Shown: positions 8,016 to 16,855 of the stretch, piece after piece
Layout: every line of letters begins with the position of its first letter
How positions within the stretch are numbered: position 1 is the first letter of the stretch
Assembly (NCBI GenBank): GCA_910584615.1
Contig: CAJUAM010000008.1
Coordinates: forward strand, 285 to 64,284
Source: an uncultured Dorea sp.
GTDB taxonomy: Bacteria > Bacillota > Clostridia > Lachnospirales > Lachnospiraceae
Direction of reading: 5' to 3'
Length of the DNA stretch: 64,000 nt
Program-made: the position numbers and the translations under genes
Notes under the pieces: model-generated
What the model saw: the letters and a program-made list of their open reading frames with translations, nothing else
What the model was told of the DNA's origin: nothing
Database searches by the model: none

Positions 8016-8897
8016 ATGAATAGAAAAGGTATTAAAAAGACGGCGTTTATATATCTTGCGCCTGCGATGCTGGTCATTCTTGTATTTCTGTATCTGCCTA
8101 TTATTTTGAACTTTATGAACAGTCTGTATAAATGGGGCGCCATATCCAAGGAAGTAAGTTTCGTGGGCTTTAAGTATTATAAGGAGCTTGCAGAAGATGA
8201 GGTTATCCGGACAGCGCTTAAGAACAATGTCATATTTGCCATTACTTCAGTCATATGCCAGATAGGTGTTTCACTTGTGATTTCTGCTGTATTGGAGAGC
8301 CGGTGGCTTCGGAGATGGCAATCTGTTTTCCGCACGATTTACTTTATTCCATCTCTGCTGATGATTACGGTTACGGGTATTACTTTCAAGATGTTATACA
8401 GCCCGAATTTGGGACTTTTGAATCCTATACTGGAAAAAATGGGAGTTGATACTTCCAATATAGCTGTACTTGCAGATTCTAAAACTGCGATATGGGGAGT
8501 GGCAGCCATGTCCCAGTGGCAGTTTATCGGATATACAGTAGTGCTTTTTATCGTAGCGATGCAGAATATTTCGGATGATATCTATGAAGCGGCGGAACTT
8601 GACGGTGCATCGGGAATACAAAGGTTTTTTTATATTACAGTTCCCCTCATGAAAAATACTATTATGATCAATATGATAATCGTTATTACCGGTGCTTTCC
8701 GGGTATATGACGAAGTATATGTTATGACTGGGGGCGGACCGGGAACCTCAACGCAGACATTGGCGACCTATCTGTATCAGATTGGATTTAAAAATGACCA
8801 GATGGGCTATGCGTCGGCAATTGCGTTTTTCGTATTCATAATTACGTTCATTCTGGGACTGTTCCAGATGAAGGGTTATGATATCGGTGATGAATAA
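8016..8897 (+). CDS. ABC transporter permease, MalF/UgpA type
   Basis: A 293-aa binding-protein-dependent permease with six predicted helices, the first at about residues 12-34. The cytoplasmic EAA loop is EAAELDGASGIQRFFYITVP (about 192-211), the contact site for the ATPase. It pairs with the next gene to form the membrane channel. No ATPase is encoded in the locus, so a shared MsmX-type ATPase is likely, as in the B. subtilis frl system. Confidence 0.93.
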   Translation: MNRKGIKKTAFIYLAPAMLVILVFLYLPIILNFMNSLYKWGAISKEVSFVGFKYYKELAEDEVIRTALKNNVIFAITSVICQIGVSLVISAVLESRWLRRWQSVFRTIYFIPSLLMITVTGITFKMLYSPNLGLLNPILEKMGVDTSNIAVLADSKTAIWGVAAMSQWQFIGYTVVLFIVAMQNISDDIYEAAELDGASGIQRFFYITVPLMKNTIMINMIIVITGAFRVYDEVYVMTGGGPGTSTQTLATYLYQIGFKNDQMGYASAIAFFVFIITFILGLFQMKGYDIGDE

Positions 8898-8908
8898 GGA
8901 GGATGAAT

Positions 8909-9730
8909 ATGAAGAAAAAAATAGGACGCATGTTGATAGCAGCGTTATTGATCTTATTTGCGGTTATTATTATTCTTCCCCTTGTCTGGGCAGTGGTTAC
9001 GGGATTTAAGACAAATAAGGAATTGTTTCTTGAGCCGTGGAAGATGCCGGAAACATGGATGTTTGAAAATTACATAAAAGCATGGAAGGCTGGAATCGGG
9101 ACATTTTTAAAGAACAGCGTGCTTACAACGGTGGGTTCTACAGTATTTTCCACATTGCTTGCATGCTTTGCGGCATACCCGCTTTCTCGGATCAAATTCA
9201 GGACAAAGAAATTATGGATCATTCTGATTCTCGGAGGGCTGATGCTTGCTCCTCAGTCAGCGGTGATTTCTTTATTTAAAATGGCGAACGTTATGGGTCT
9301 TTATGACACATATATAGGTATGATCATCATTACAGGAGCATTCCGTATTCCATTCGCGACATTTTTAATCATGACATTTTATAAGGACATCAGCGTCAGT
9401 CTTGACGAATCGGCATTTATTGATGGAGCGAAGACAAGGCAGGTGTTCTGGAAGATCATCATGCCGCTGAGCAAACCAATCATTGCCTCCTGCGCGATTG
9501 TAAGTTTCCGGGCAGTGTGGAATGAGCTTATGTTTGCCAATGTCTTGTTAGAATCCACTTCGAAAAAAACGGTCCCGGTAGGTCTGGTGAACCTGCAGGG
9601 GACTACTACAACAAACTGGACAATGTTGATGGCTGGTATGGTAATTGCTTCTGTGCCGCTGATCATCATATTTATGATTCTGCAAAAGCAGTTTATCAGA
9701 GGGCTTGCAGCAGGCAGTGTCAAAGGATAG
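8909..9730 (+). CDS. ABC transporter permease, MalG/UgpE type
   Basis: A 273-aa permease with six predicted helices and the EAA-type loop ESAFIDGAKTRQVFWKIIMP. ATG 8909 is chosen because AAGGAGG ends right before ATG 8903, leaving no spacing for that start, while 8909 has 6 nt. It follows the first permease by 11 nt and is the second half of the channel. Confidence 0.92.
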   Translation: MKKKIGRMLIAALLILFAVIIILPLVWAVVTGFKTNKELFLEPWKMPETWMFENYIKAWKAGIGTFLKNSVLTTVGSTVFSTLLACFAAYPLSRIKFRTKKLWIILILGGLMLAPQSAVISLFKMANVMGLYDTYIGMIIITGAFRIPFATFLIMTFYKDISVSLDESAFIDGAKTRQVFWKIIMPLSKPIIASCAIVSFRAVWNELMFANVLLESTSKKTVPVGLVNLQGTTTTNWTMLMAGMVIASVPLIIIFMILQKQFIRGLAAGSVKG

Positions 9731-9764
9731 CGAAATAAAATAGAGATAAAGGAGAGAACATATC

Positions 9765-10745
9765 ATGGAAATCAGAGAACTTATTGAGAAGATAATAAAA
9801 GATATGGAAGATATCGGGGGAATTAAAAACGTTGTATGGGTTGCCGCCGGCGGGTCGCATGACGGACATTATGCTGCCCAGTACTTTATGGACAGAGAAT
9901 CCACAGTAGTACGGTCCCAGATGATAACAAGCAGTGAATTTGTATATGCTCCGCCGAAAGGCGTGGGAAAGAATACAATTGTGGTAGTTACTTCCATGAG
10001 AGGAACAAAAGAGACAATTGAGGCTGCGAAAGCCGCCAAGGCGCTGGGCGCGGTTACTGTGAGCCAGTATGTGGAAAAGTCCGGATTGACGGAGGTATGT
10101 GATTACAATGTGCAGTATGGAAGTATCTGGGAGGATGATAAAGACCAGAGTAAAACTAACGCGGGCAATGCTCTTCGCATGGCAATGGCAATTGTGGATA
10201 TCGTTGAAGGGTATGATAACTACGCAGATGCGATGGACGCATTTACAAAGGTGCAGCCTGCGTACATAAAGGCGAGAGAATACTGCAGACCTCTGGCGGC
10301 AAAATGGGCAGAGCAGATGAAAAATGAGAAAGTGATCACAGTACTTTCAAGCGGACCTGCATATGGTTCCGGACATATTTTTTCGACATGCAATATTCTG
10401 GAAATGTTGCAGATCCATTCTCCGACATTCAATAGCTGTGATTTTTTCCATGGGCCATTTGAGATCACAGATAAAAACGAGGCGTTTTTTGTTCTTGTTG
10501 CCGATGGAAGAACACGAAAAGCGGATGAAAGAGCAGTAAAGTTCATGAAGCAGTATGCAGGGGACAAAGTATACATTCTGGATGCAAAAGAAATTGGAAT
10601 TGACAGATTGAAAGACAGTGTATCCGAATATTTTACGCACCTTCTGTTTACACCGGTTCTGAATAACGTGTATATGAAAGAATTGTCGAGAGAAACAGGC
10701 GTTGATTATACGACCAGACGTTATATGTGGAAAGTGGAATATTAG
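9765..10745 (+). CDS. SIS-domain deglycase, FrlB/GfrE/GfrF-like (first copy)
   Basis: A 326-aa protein with two SIS domains. Visible are GGIKNVVWVAAGGSHDGHYA near the start, VLSSGPAYGSGHI in the second domain, the conserved NSCDFFHGPFE segment (about 227) and the C-terminal RRYMWKVEY. Family members cleave phosphorylated Amadori compounds such as fructoselysine 6-phosphate into glucose 6-phosphate and the amino acid. A strong GGAGAG site precedes it. The second copy at 11614 shares the FFHGPFE and YMWKxEY motifs but differs elsewhere, so the two may serve different Amadori substrates. Confidence 0.82.
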   Translation: MEIRELIEKIIKDMEDIGGIKNVVWVAAGGSHDGHYAAQYFMDRESTVVRSQMITSSEFVYAPPKGVGKNTIVVVTSMRGTKETIEAAKAAKALGAVTVSQYVEKSGLTEVCDYNVQYGSIWEDDKDQSKTNAGNALRMAMAIVDIVEGYDNYADAMDAFTKVQPAYIKAREYCRPLAAKWAEQMKNEKVITVLSSGPAYGSGHIFSTCNILEMLQIHSPTFNSCDFFHGPFEITDKNEAFFVLVADGRTRKADERAVKFMKQYAGDKVYILDAKEIGIDRLKDSVSEYFTHLLFTPVLNNVYMKELSRETGVDYTTRRYMWKVEY

Positions 10746-10748
10746 TAT

Positions 10749-11480
10749 ATGGCAGATGTTTTCTTCGAAAATGAGAACAGCCCTCTTTATATTCAGATAC
10801 GAGACGCGATTGAGAAGAGAATAAAGAGCGGAAAGCTTAAGCCGGGTGATAAGATCCCGTCAGAAGTCTCACTTCAGAAATCTTTTAACGTAAGCCGGGT
10901 TACAGTGCGCAAAGCAATAGAAGAACTCGTAAAAAACAATTATCTGATCAAACTTCAGGGCAAAGGGACTTATGTGTCTCAGGTACTGGAATTTGAGAAG
11001 AAAAAAAGTGTGTCCAGCTTCAGCAGATTGTGTAAAATGCAGGGAAAGGCGACGATTGCGAAGGTTGTCCGCACAGAGATGGTGACTGCTACAAGACAGC
11101 AGTGCCGGTTCTTTAATATTGCAGACGGTTCAAGGGTTCTTTGCATAGAGCGGGTACGTAAAGTCGACGGACTTCCGGTAGTATTTGAAACGAATTATCT
11201 GCATCCGTCTTTTGAATCTTTAAAGCACGAGGATTTAAGCGGGTCTATGTATGAACTGCTGCAGGAAAAATACCATGTCTGCCCTGCCAGACGAGGGCTA
11301 AATGAAGTAGGGATCATTGACGCAGGGAAGAAAGAAACGGAATTCCTGGAGATGAATGAAAAGGTACATGTGCTGACAAGTCGTGTACAGGTATATGACA
11401 ACCGGGGGGATCCGGTGCATGAGGTACTGCAGATCGTCAGAGTAGACAGGCCGGAGGTGTTCAGATATTATATTGACTGA
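10749..11480 (+). CDS. Second GntR-family regulator with UTRA domain
   Basis: A 243-aa HutC-type regulator, paralogous to the protein at 4709 (shared SPLYIQIRDAIEKRIKSGKL-type start, PSEVSLQKSFNVSRVTVRKA helix and UTRA domain). It begins 3 nt after the deglycase stop without a strong ribosome site, so coupled translation is likely. It ends just before a terminator, closing the first transcript of the locus. Two regulators in one locus suggest separate sensing of two substrates; that is inference. Confidence 0.9.
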   Translation: MADVFFENENSPLYIQIRDAIEKRIKSGKLKPGDKIPSEVSLQKSFNVSRVTVRKAIEELVKNNYLIKLQGKGTYVSQVLEFEKKKSVSSFSRLCKMQGKATIAKVVRTEMVTATRQQCRFFNIADGSRVLCIERVRKVDGLPVVFETNYLHPSFESLKHEDLSGSMYELLQEKYHVCPARRGLNEVGIIDAGKKETEFLEMNEKVHVLTSRVQVYDNRGDPVHEVLQIVRVDRPEVFRYYID

Positions 11481-11494
11481 CGCAGAGTGTTTTG

Positions 11495-11532
11495 AAATAA
11501 TACGGGTTTTTTAACTCGTATTATTTTTCTTT
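11495..11532 (+). terminator. Terminator of the frlD operon
   Basis: AATAATACG (11496-11504) pairs with CGTATTATT (11517-11525), with further pairing inside, and continues into TTTTCTTTT. Confidence 0.8.
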
Positions 11533-11539
11533 TATTATA

Positions 11540-11593
11540 TTGACAGTTGTATTATAAATGGTATTATTAAATAAGACGATATAAGACGTATTT
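11540..11593 (+). promoter_or_regulatory. Promoter and tandem operator-like sites before second deglycase
   Basis: TTGACA (11540-11545) and TATTAT (11562-11567) are 16 nt apart. TAAGACGAT (11572-11580) and TAAGACGTATTT (11582-11593) follow as a direct repeat of 10-bp period over the start region. The second copy is within a 14-mer identical to that at the frlD promoter. Confidence 0.65.
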
Positions 11594-11613
11594 AAAATGT
11601 GAGGAGGAAGAAT

Positions 11614-12603
11614 ATGGATATCAAAGTAATGAGTAAAATGGTAACGGATATTAAGACAAAGAGTGATAAGAAAGGCGGCATCAAAAATGTTTACTTCATC
11701 GCCTGTGGCGGTTCTCTGGCAGGAATCTATGCCGGCTGGTATGTGCTGGACAGAGAGTCAGTGAGGTTTAGGACAGGGATTTATAATGCAAGTGAATTCC
11801 TTGAGACAACACCGAAGGCATTCGGAGAAGATTCTCTTTGTATTCTTTCCACATTAAAGGGAACGCCGGAGGTGGAAGAAGCAGCCAGGTTCTGCAAGGA
11901 GAACGGCGCGTATACGATCGCCATTGTAGGGGAAGGGAATGAGGCAAGCACAAAATATGCAGACGGCATAATCCGGTTTAAATCTATCGGAGAGGTGACG
12001 ACCCCAATGCTTGAGACAAATGTTACACAGTCTATAGCCCTGTCTTTTGAGTTGTTAAAGCAGTATGAGGATTACGCGTATTATGATGATACACTGAGGG
12101 CATATGATGTGTTAGAAGATATGGCAGAAAAAATCCGTAAGTATGTAAATAACGGTCCTGCCCAGCGGTTTGCTGTGTCTCATAAGAATGAGGATGTGAT
12201 CTACGTTATGGGAGGCGCGCCGGCTATGGGTGTAGCGTATGCCACCTCTATCTGCAGTCTTATGGAGATCCAGTGGATTCATTCTCCAACAGTTAATTCC
12301 GCAGAATTTTTCCATGGCCCTTTTGAGACACTGGATAGAAATCTTCCAATAGTACATCTTGTAAGCGATGGAAGAAGCAGGGAAGAAGATTTGAGGTGTC
12401 AGAGGTTTATGGAGAAGTTCGGTGAAAAGGTTACGACAATTGATTCAAAAGAACTGGGAATTGACGTGTTGGGCGATAACGTAAAAGAGTATTTTAACCA
12501 TGTTTTCCTCGACTGTGCATGGCGGGAATTTTTAACAGCTCTTGCAGAAGAGAGAAAACATCCGAAGGAAGTTCGCCGGTATATGTGGAAAATGGAGTAT
12601 TAA
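11614..12603 (+). CDS. SIS-domain deglycase, FrlB/GfrE/GfrF-like (second copy)
   Basis: A 329-aa two-SIS-domain protein. ATG 11614 is used because GAGGAGG lies 6 nt upstream; the longer GTG reading starts before that site. Motifs shared with the first copy are GGIKNVYFIACGGSLAG, NSAEFFHGPFE and the terminal RRYMWKMEY. It has its own promoter and is followed by the broken FrlC-like gene and a YesL-like gene. Two different deglycases in one locus recall the Salmonella gfr system, where separate enzymes act on glucoselysine and fructoselysine phosphates. Confidence 0.82.
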   Translation: MDIKVMSKMVTDIKTKSDKKGGIKNVYFIACGGSLAGIYAGWYVLDRESVRFRTGIYNASEFLETTPKAFGEDSLCILSTLKGTPEVEEAARFCKENGAYTIAIVGEGNEASTKYADGIIRFKSIGEVTTPMLETNVTQSIALSFELLKQYEDYAYYDDTLRAYDVLEDMAEKIRKYVNNGPAQRFAVSHKNEDVIYVMGGAPAMGVAYATSICSLMEIQWIHSPTVNSAEFFHGPFETLDRNLPIVHLVSDGRSREEDLRCQRFMEKFGEKVTTIDSKELGIDVLGDNVKEYFNHVFLDCAWREFLTALAEERKHPKEVRRYMWKMEY

Positions 12604-12608
12604 GGATA

Positions 12609-13155
12609 ATGAAAGATAAGATAAAATGGAGTCAGATCGCGGTGGGAAATTATACATATCCGCTGTATTCTTTTTCTTATTTTCTTGATTCCATGAAATG
12701 TCTGGATATAAAAAATATAGAGGTGTGGGCTGCGGGTCCTCACCTCTATTTGGAAGATATGACGGTTTCGCTGCTGGAAAACAACCAATATTGCCACCAG
12801 AGCAAAAGAGCTTTCCTGGTTGTGTGAAGAGCTTGCGTGTGATAATATTATTGGAATGGCGGATACGGATATGATGAGCCGATACGGGGAATCTATTAAA
12901 GATTATATGGATGCGTTTAATAGAAGGATCGGGCATGTGCATCTTATCGACGGTATGCCTGCCGGACATTTGGCGCTGGGAGACGGAGTACTGCCTCTTG
13001 ATCAGTTTCTTAAGGAGCTTGAAGAAGCTGCTTATAAAGAATATATCTCGTTGGAAATTACCTGCGACAGATATTATCTGGCTCCGGAGGATGCGGTGAG
13101 AAGAAGTCTTGAGTGGCTGAAAGAGAGGATCGGAGAAATGTATGTGGATAGATAA
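12609..13155 (+). pseudogene. frlC: FrlC-like epimerase (TIM barrel), internally deleted and frameshifted
   Basis: The N-terminal part (12609 to about 12780) reads IKNIEVWAAGPHLYLED, matching the start of FrlC-type sugar epimerases. The C-terminal part, open in another frame from about 12777 to 13155, reads NIIGMADTDMMSRYGES and RIGHVHLIDGMPAG up to ISLEITCDRYYLAPEDAVRR, matching the last third. About 100 residues of the barrel, including metal ligands, are missing at the junction near 12780 and the frames differ. FrlC interconverts fructoselysine and psicoselysine. The gene cannot make a working enzyme. Confidence 0.8.
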
Positions 13156-13753
13156 TGTAATTGTTCGGGCGTTAACCCGCCTCTTTGATTTAATACTATT
13201 AAACGTGCTGTGGCTTTTATGTTCCCTTCCGGTGGTGACACTGGGAGCAGCCACAGCGGCGATGTATTCGGTGACACTGAAAATGGCAGGAAAAGAAGAG
13301 GGATATATCGCAAAAGATTTTTTTATGGCATTTAAACAAAATTTAAAAAAAGGTGTAATTATTTGGCTGGGCCTATTGACAGCAGGGATCGTCATTGGCC
13401 TGGACTTTGTTGTTTTACAGAAGATTCCGGGAGTGATCGGAAATATCTTAACTGTCTTTCTGGGGATTGCCGCGGCAGTATATATTATTGAACTCATTTT
13501 TGTATTTCCGATATTGGCGAGATTCGAAAATACAATCCGCGATACGATTATAAATGGATTTCTGATTCCGGTTTCCAGACTTCCATATGCCGCGGCGGTA
13601 TTGCTGATGACAGTGATGTGCGTGATACTGACGCTGTTAAACCAGTTTACAGTTATGGCGGGCGCAGTCATCTTTAGCAGTGTGGGAACTGCGCTCCTGG
13701 CATTTGCCAATTCATTTCTCCTGCGGGAGATGTTCAGGCAATATGAAAGATGA
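13142..13753 (+). CDS. YesL-like (DUF624) membrane protein
   Basis: A 203-aa protein with about five hydrophobic helices, beginning MWIDNVIVRALTRLFDLILL and containing the NVLWLLCSLPVVTLGAATAA segment typical of DUF624. Such proteins accompany sugar ABC importers but their function is unknown. It overlaps the frlC remnant by 14 nt, so it was probably co-translated with it. Confidence 0.85.
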   Translation: MWIDNVIVRALTRLFDLILLNVLWLLCSLPVVTLGAATAAMYSVTLKMAGKEEGYIAKDFFMAFKQNLKKGVIIWLGLLTAGIVIGLDFVVLQKIPGVIGNILTVFLGIAAAVYIIELIFVFPILARFENTIRDTIINGFLIPVSRLPYAAAVLLMTVMCVILTLLNQFTVMAGAVIFSSVGTALLAFANSFLLREMFRQYER

Positions 13754-13760
13754 ATTCTGA

Positions 13761-14813
13761 CTATACCATAAGTTGGTGTGGGAGTGTGACAGTGAAAATA
13801 CTCCCGTTTCCTTTATGGCTTTGGACAGATATTTTTCCTTTATGCAGCATTAGGATTCTTTTTACAAGTGGAAGGCCAAGCCCGTTGCCTTCCATATGGC
13901 GTGATGTATCTTCCTGATAGAATTTATCGAAAATGTATTTTTGTATCCTGTCATCCATACCTGTTCCCTGATCTTTTACTGTGAAGATTACATTCCCATT
14001 TTCCGAACGCAGGGTTATGAAGATGCAGCCCGAGACAGGAGAAAACTTTATTGCGTTGTCTAAAAGATTCATCCATACTTGTTTTAAGAGATGTTCAGTC
14101 GCTCTGATCATTACTTCATCCATGTCAATATCAAAACTGATCTGCTTTTTGGACCATTTGCTTTCCAAAAGCAGGATGGATTCCCTGATCTGCTCACTTA
14201 GGGAATAGATAGTCTTGTTATTCAGAAAAGTAAGACTCTCAACTTTTGAAAGGTTTAACACAGTCGAGGAAAGTTCGGACAGCCGCCGGGATTCTTCAAT
14301 GATAATGTCAAGATATTCCTGGCTTTGGCAGGTGTCAAGTTTTTGACTCTTAAGCAGCTTTGCGAAACCGAGGATAGAGACGATCGGTGTTTTGAATTCA
14401 TGAGAAAAATTATTGATAAAATCGGAACGGAACATTTCGATTCCGGCCAGCTCTTCTGTCATCTGATTAAAACATTCGGAAAGTTCTTGAAATTCTTTTG
14501 GATGCTCCAGATGAATCTTTACATCATAATTTCCGTCAGAGACTTCATGTATTGCCTGAATGAGCGCATGGAGAGGACGCAGGGGGAAATGGCTTATAAA
14601 AAAAGAAAGAGCCGTGCCCGTGATAATGCTGATGATTCCGCTCTGGAATAAAAACGGAGTCAGTGGATCGCCGGATTTTGCAGAGATCCAGTTATTTTTA
14701 ATAGCGAAGATAATGATTGCATTACTGGCAAACATGGTCACGACCAGAAGGAGAAAGATGAATCCTGTTGTCAGTAAAGTAATTTTAATACGTACGCTCA
14801 TGTGTTCTTTCAT
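13761..14813 (-). CDS. Sensor histidine kinase (two-component)
   Basis: A 350-aa membrane kinase: two helices (about 10-31 and 50-70) around a very short outer loop, HAMP-like linker (about 73-125), HisKA H-box NFSHEFKTPIVSILGFAKLL, N-box NLLDNAIKFSP, G1 DQGTGMDDR and G2 GNGLGLPLVKRI. The short extracellular loop suggests sensing at or within the membrane, as in kinases paired with ABC exporters. It overlaps the response regulator gene by 4 nt. Confidence 0.93.
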   Translation of the reverse strand: MKEHMSVRIKITLLTTGFIFLLLVVTMFASNAIIIFAIKNNWISAKSGDPLTPFLFQSGIISIITGTALSFFISHFPLRPLHALIQAIHEVSDGNYDVKIHLEHPKEFQELSECFNQMTEELAGIEMFRSDFINNFSHEFKTPIVSILGFAKLLKSQKLDTCQSQEYLDIIIEESRRLSELSSTVLNLSKVESLTFLNNKTIYSLSEQIRESILLLESKWSKKQISFDIDMDEVMIRATEHLLKQVWMNLLDNAIKFSPVSGCIFITLRSENGNVIFTVKDQGTGMDDRIQKYIFDKFYQEDTSRHMEGNGLGLPLVKRILMLHKGKISVQSHKGNGSIFTVTLPHQLMV

Positions 14814-15493
14814 ATTAGTTCCTCCTCTACCTGTGCCTTATAGCCAAGCCCCCGTATCGTGACAATTGAAAAATCCGTACAAGTTTCAAAACGTTTTCTG
14901 AGACGGTTAATGTGTACGCTCACAGTAGCTTCCGTGGAATCAGAGGCAGGTCCCCAGATGTCTTCCATTAGCTGCATGCGGGTAAATATTTTGTTGGAGT
15001 AGGACAAAAGTTTGTATAAAAGTTGAAATTCTTTTTGAGGCAGAATCTGACTGCTTCCTTTCATTGTTACAGTCATGGTATCATGATCAACGATTGTTGA
15101 TCCAATCGTGAGTCTGTGGTCATATATGATCTTTGCTCTTCTAAGTAAAGCCTTGATACGAAGGAGCATAACCGCTTCATCTACAGGTTTAGTCATATAA
15201 TCATCCGTTCCCGAAAGAAATCCCTTTTTGACATCTTCTGGAAGTTGTTTCGCGGAGAGCATTAAAATGGGGATATCATTGTTACAGTCTCTTAGAAGTT
15301 TTGCAAAAGAATAGCCATCCATGTCTGGCATCATGATATCCAGCACAATCAGATCGATCTTTACATTCTCCATAATATCCAGCGCCATTTGGGCACAGTC
15401 TGCGCAGGAAGTTGTATATCCGGCATCTGATAAAACAGCGGACAGATAGCGGCGTATATTTTTGTCGTCATCTACAATTAAGATTTGCAGCAT
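14810..15493 (-). CDS. OmpR-family response regulator
   Basis: A 227-aa regulator. The receiver has acidic residues DDD at 8-10, the phospho-accepting Asp in IVLDIMMPDMDGY (about 54) and Lys in MTKPVDEA (about 104). The C-terminal winged helix ends EATVSVHINRLRKRFE and RGLGYKAQ. It is transcribed divergently from the Gld-type exporter, which it probably controls; direct repeats in the shared intergenic region fit an OmpR-type site. Confidence 0.95.
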   Translation of the reverse strand: MLQILIVDDDKNIRRYLSAVLSDAGYTTSCADCAQMALDIMENVKIDLIVLDIMMPDMDGYSFAKLLRDCNNDIPILMLSAKQLPEDVKKGFLSGTDDYMTKPVDEAVMLLRIKALLRRAKIIYDHRLTIGSTIVDHDTMTVTMKGSSQILPQKEFQLLYKLLSYSNKIFTRMQLMEDIWGPASDSTEATVSVHINRLRKRFETCTDFSIVTIRGLGYKAQVEEELI

Positions 15494-15540
15494 AGAGAGT
15501 TCTCCTTAATTTATTTTCTCAAAAGATTGTATCATAGGAA

Positions 15541-15619
15541 GTTAAACGGAATTTAAAGAAATGAATGATTTCACATATTTTTCATATTTAGAAGCTGAGA
15601 GTTTAAATTTAGTTTAAAA
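15541..15619 (+). promoter_or_regulatory. Direct-repeat boxes, likely response-regulator binding site
   Basis: GTTTAAA occurs at 15601 and again at 15612, exactly 11 bp apart. A weaker pair, TTAAAC at 15542 and TTAAAG at 15553, has the same 11-bp period. Tandem half-sites one helical turn apart are characteristic of OmpR/PhoB-type regulators. The assignment to the adjacent regulator is inference. Confidence 0.5.
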
Positions 15620-15675
15620 AGCATCCCTAAGATAAAGTTTACCAAAAACAAATATAAGAGAAAGGGAAATTTTTG

Positions 15676-15864
15676 ATGAAAAATGATCATATGGAAAAAT
15701 CTTCATCGGATATCAGGAAGACGAGATTTACTGTATTGAAAGATCAGCAATGTTCTCTTAATATGCAGGTTCGTCTGGCGATGCAGCTTCATGATACCCG
15801 AACACAGTCAGAACTTGAAAAAGAACTGAAAGAGGTTACGGAGCAGATAGAGCATATTATTTAA
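15676..15864 (+). CDS. Small charged protein at the head of the exporter operon
   Basis: A 62-aa protein starting at ATG 15676 (AAAGGGA about 8 nt upstream). It is rich in charged and Gln residues and its second half (RTQSELEKELKEVTEQIEHI) should form an amphipathic helix. Family not recognised. Its position between the response regulator and the ATPase gene suggests co-expression with the exporter. Confidence 0.6.
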   Translation: MKNDHMEKSSSDIRKTRFTVLKDQQCSLNMQVRLAMQLHDTRTQSELEKELKEVTEQIEHII

Positions 15865-15901
15865 TGATTAGGGGATCAAAATATTTTTACAGGAGGTTTC
15901 T

Positions 15902-16855
15902 ATGATTACAGTTGAGCATCTGACGAAATGCTATGGTGGTTTTACGGCGGTAAGTGATTTGTCGTTTGAGATTGACGAAGGACATGTGTACGGCTTTCTG
16001 GGACCGAATGGTGCCGGAAAGTCTACTACAATGAATATCATGACAGGATGTCTGTCAGCAACGGAAGGCCGTATAAGGGTCAATGGATATGATATTTTTG
16101 AAGAGCCAGAACAGGCTAAAAGAACAATAGGCTATCTTCCAGAACAACCGCCGCTTTATATGAATGAGACACCTGCGGAATATCTGAGGTTTGTAGGTGA
16201 AGCAAAAGGACTGAAAGGAGACATGCTTAAACGGCAGATCAACGACGTAGCAGAAAAAACAAAGATAGAGCATGTAATGGATCGTCTGATTTCTACATTA
16301 TCGAAGGGATACCGGCAGAGAGTTGGCATTGCGCAGGCGCTGCTTGGAAGTCCTAAAGTGATCGTTCTTGATGAACCAACAGTGGGGCTTGATCCGATCC
16401 AGATTATAGAGATCAGGGAACTGATCAGGCAGCTTGGAGAGACCCATACAGTTATATTAAGTTCTCATATCCTGTCAGAAGTTCAGGCAATCTGCGAAAA
16501 GGTCCTGATTATTTCTCAGGGAAAGCTGGTCGCTTTTGATAAACCGGAAAATCTTGAGAAACTGTTTCTGGCATCAAATGGGATTTGCTTTACAGTAGAG
16601 GCTTCAAAGGATGAGACTGCCGAAGTACTTGAAAAGATTGACATGATTGCGGAATGGAAGATTCGGTTACGGGAAGATGATCGTATTATGGTTAATATAA
16701 AGACAGAATCTGAGAGCGTGAGTATATGCCGAGAACTCTTTTTCGCGTTTGCTGACAGGAAAAGAGCTATTTTAGAAATGTCATCGAAGAAAGCGAATCT
16801 GGAAGATGTATTTATTGAATTGACAGAGGGAGAAAAAGGGGGAAGCGAAAAATGA
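15902..16855 (+). CDS. ABC transporter ATP-binding protein, GldA-like
   Basis: A 317-aa ATPase. Walker A GPNGAGKST (about 37-45), signature LSKGYRQRVGIAQAL, Walker B VIVLDEPTVGLDP and the switch region SSHILSEV are intact. A C-terminal extension of about 90 residues is usual for ABC-2 exporters. It overlaps the permease gene by 4 nt. Together with the permease, GldG-like and DUF4340 proteins it forms a Gld-type ABC system of unknown substrate. Confidence 0.94.
   Translation: MITVEHLTKCYGGFTAVSDLSFEIDEGHVYGFLGPNGAGKSTTMNIMTGCLSATEGRIRVNGYDIFEEPEQAKRTIGYLPEQPPLYMNETPAEYLRFVGEAKGLKGDMLKRQINDVAEKTKIEHVMDRLISTLSKGYRQRVGIAQALLGSPKVIVLDEPTVGLDPIQIIEIRELIRQLGETHTVILSSHILSEVQAICEKVLIISQGKLVAFDKPENLEKLFLASNGICFTVEASKDETAEVLEKIDMIAEWKIRLREDDRIMVNIKTESESVSICRELFFAFADRKRAILEMSSKKANLEDVFIELTEGEKGGSEK

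Noticed and set aside
12532..13710. Long minus-strand reading frame (392 codons) opposite the deglycase end, frlC remnant and yesL-like gene
   Set aside because: Low-complexity Ile/Thr/Asn/Ser/Phe composition, no ribosome site or family, and plus-strand genes have clear homology.
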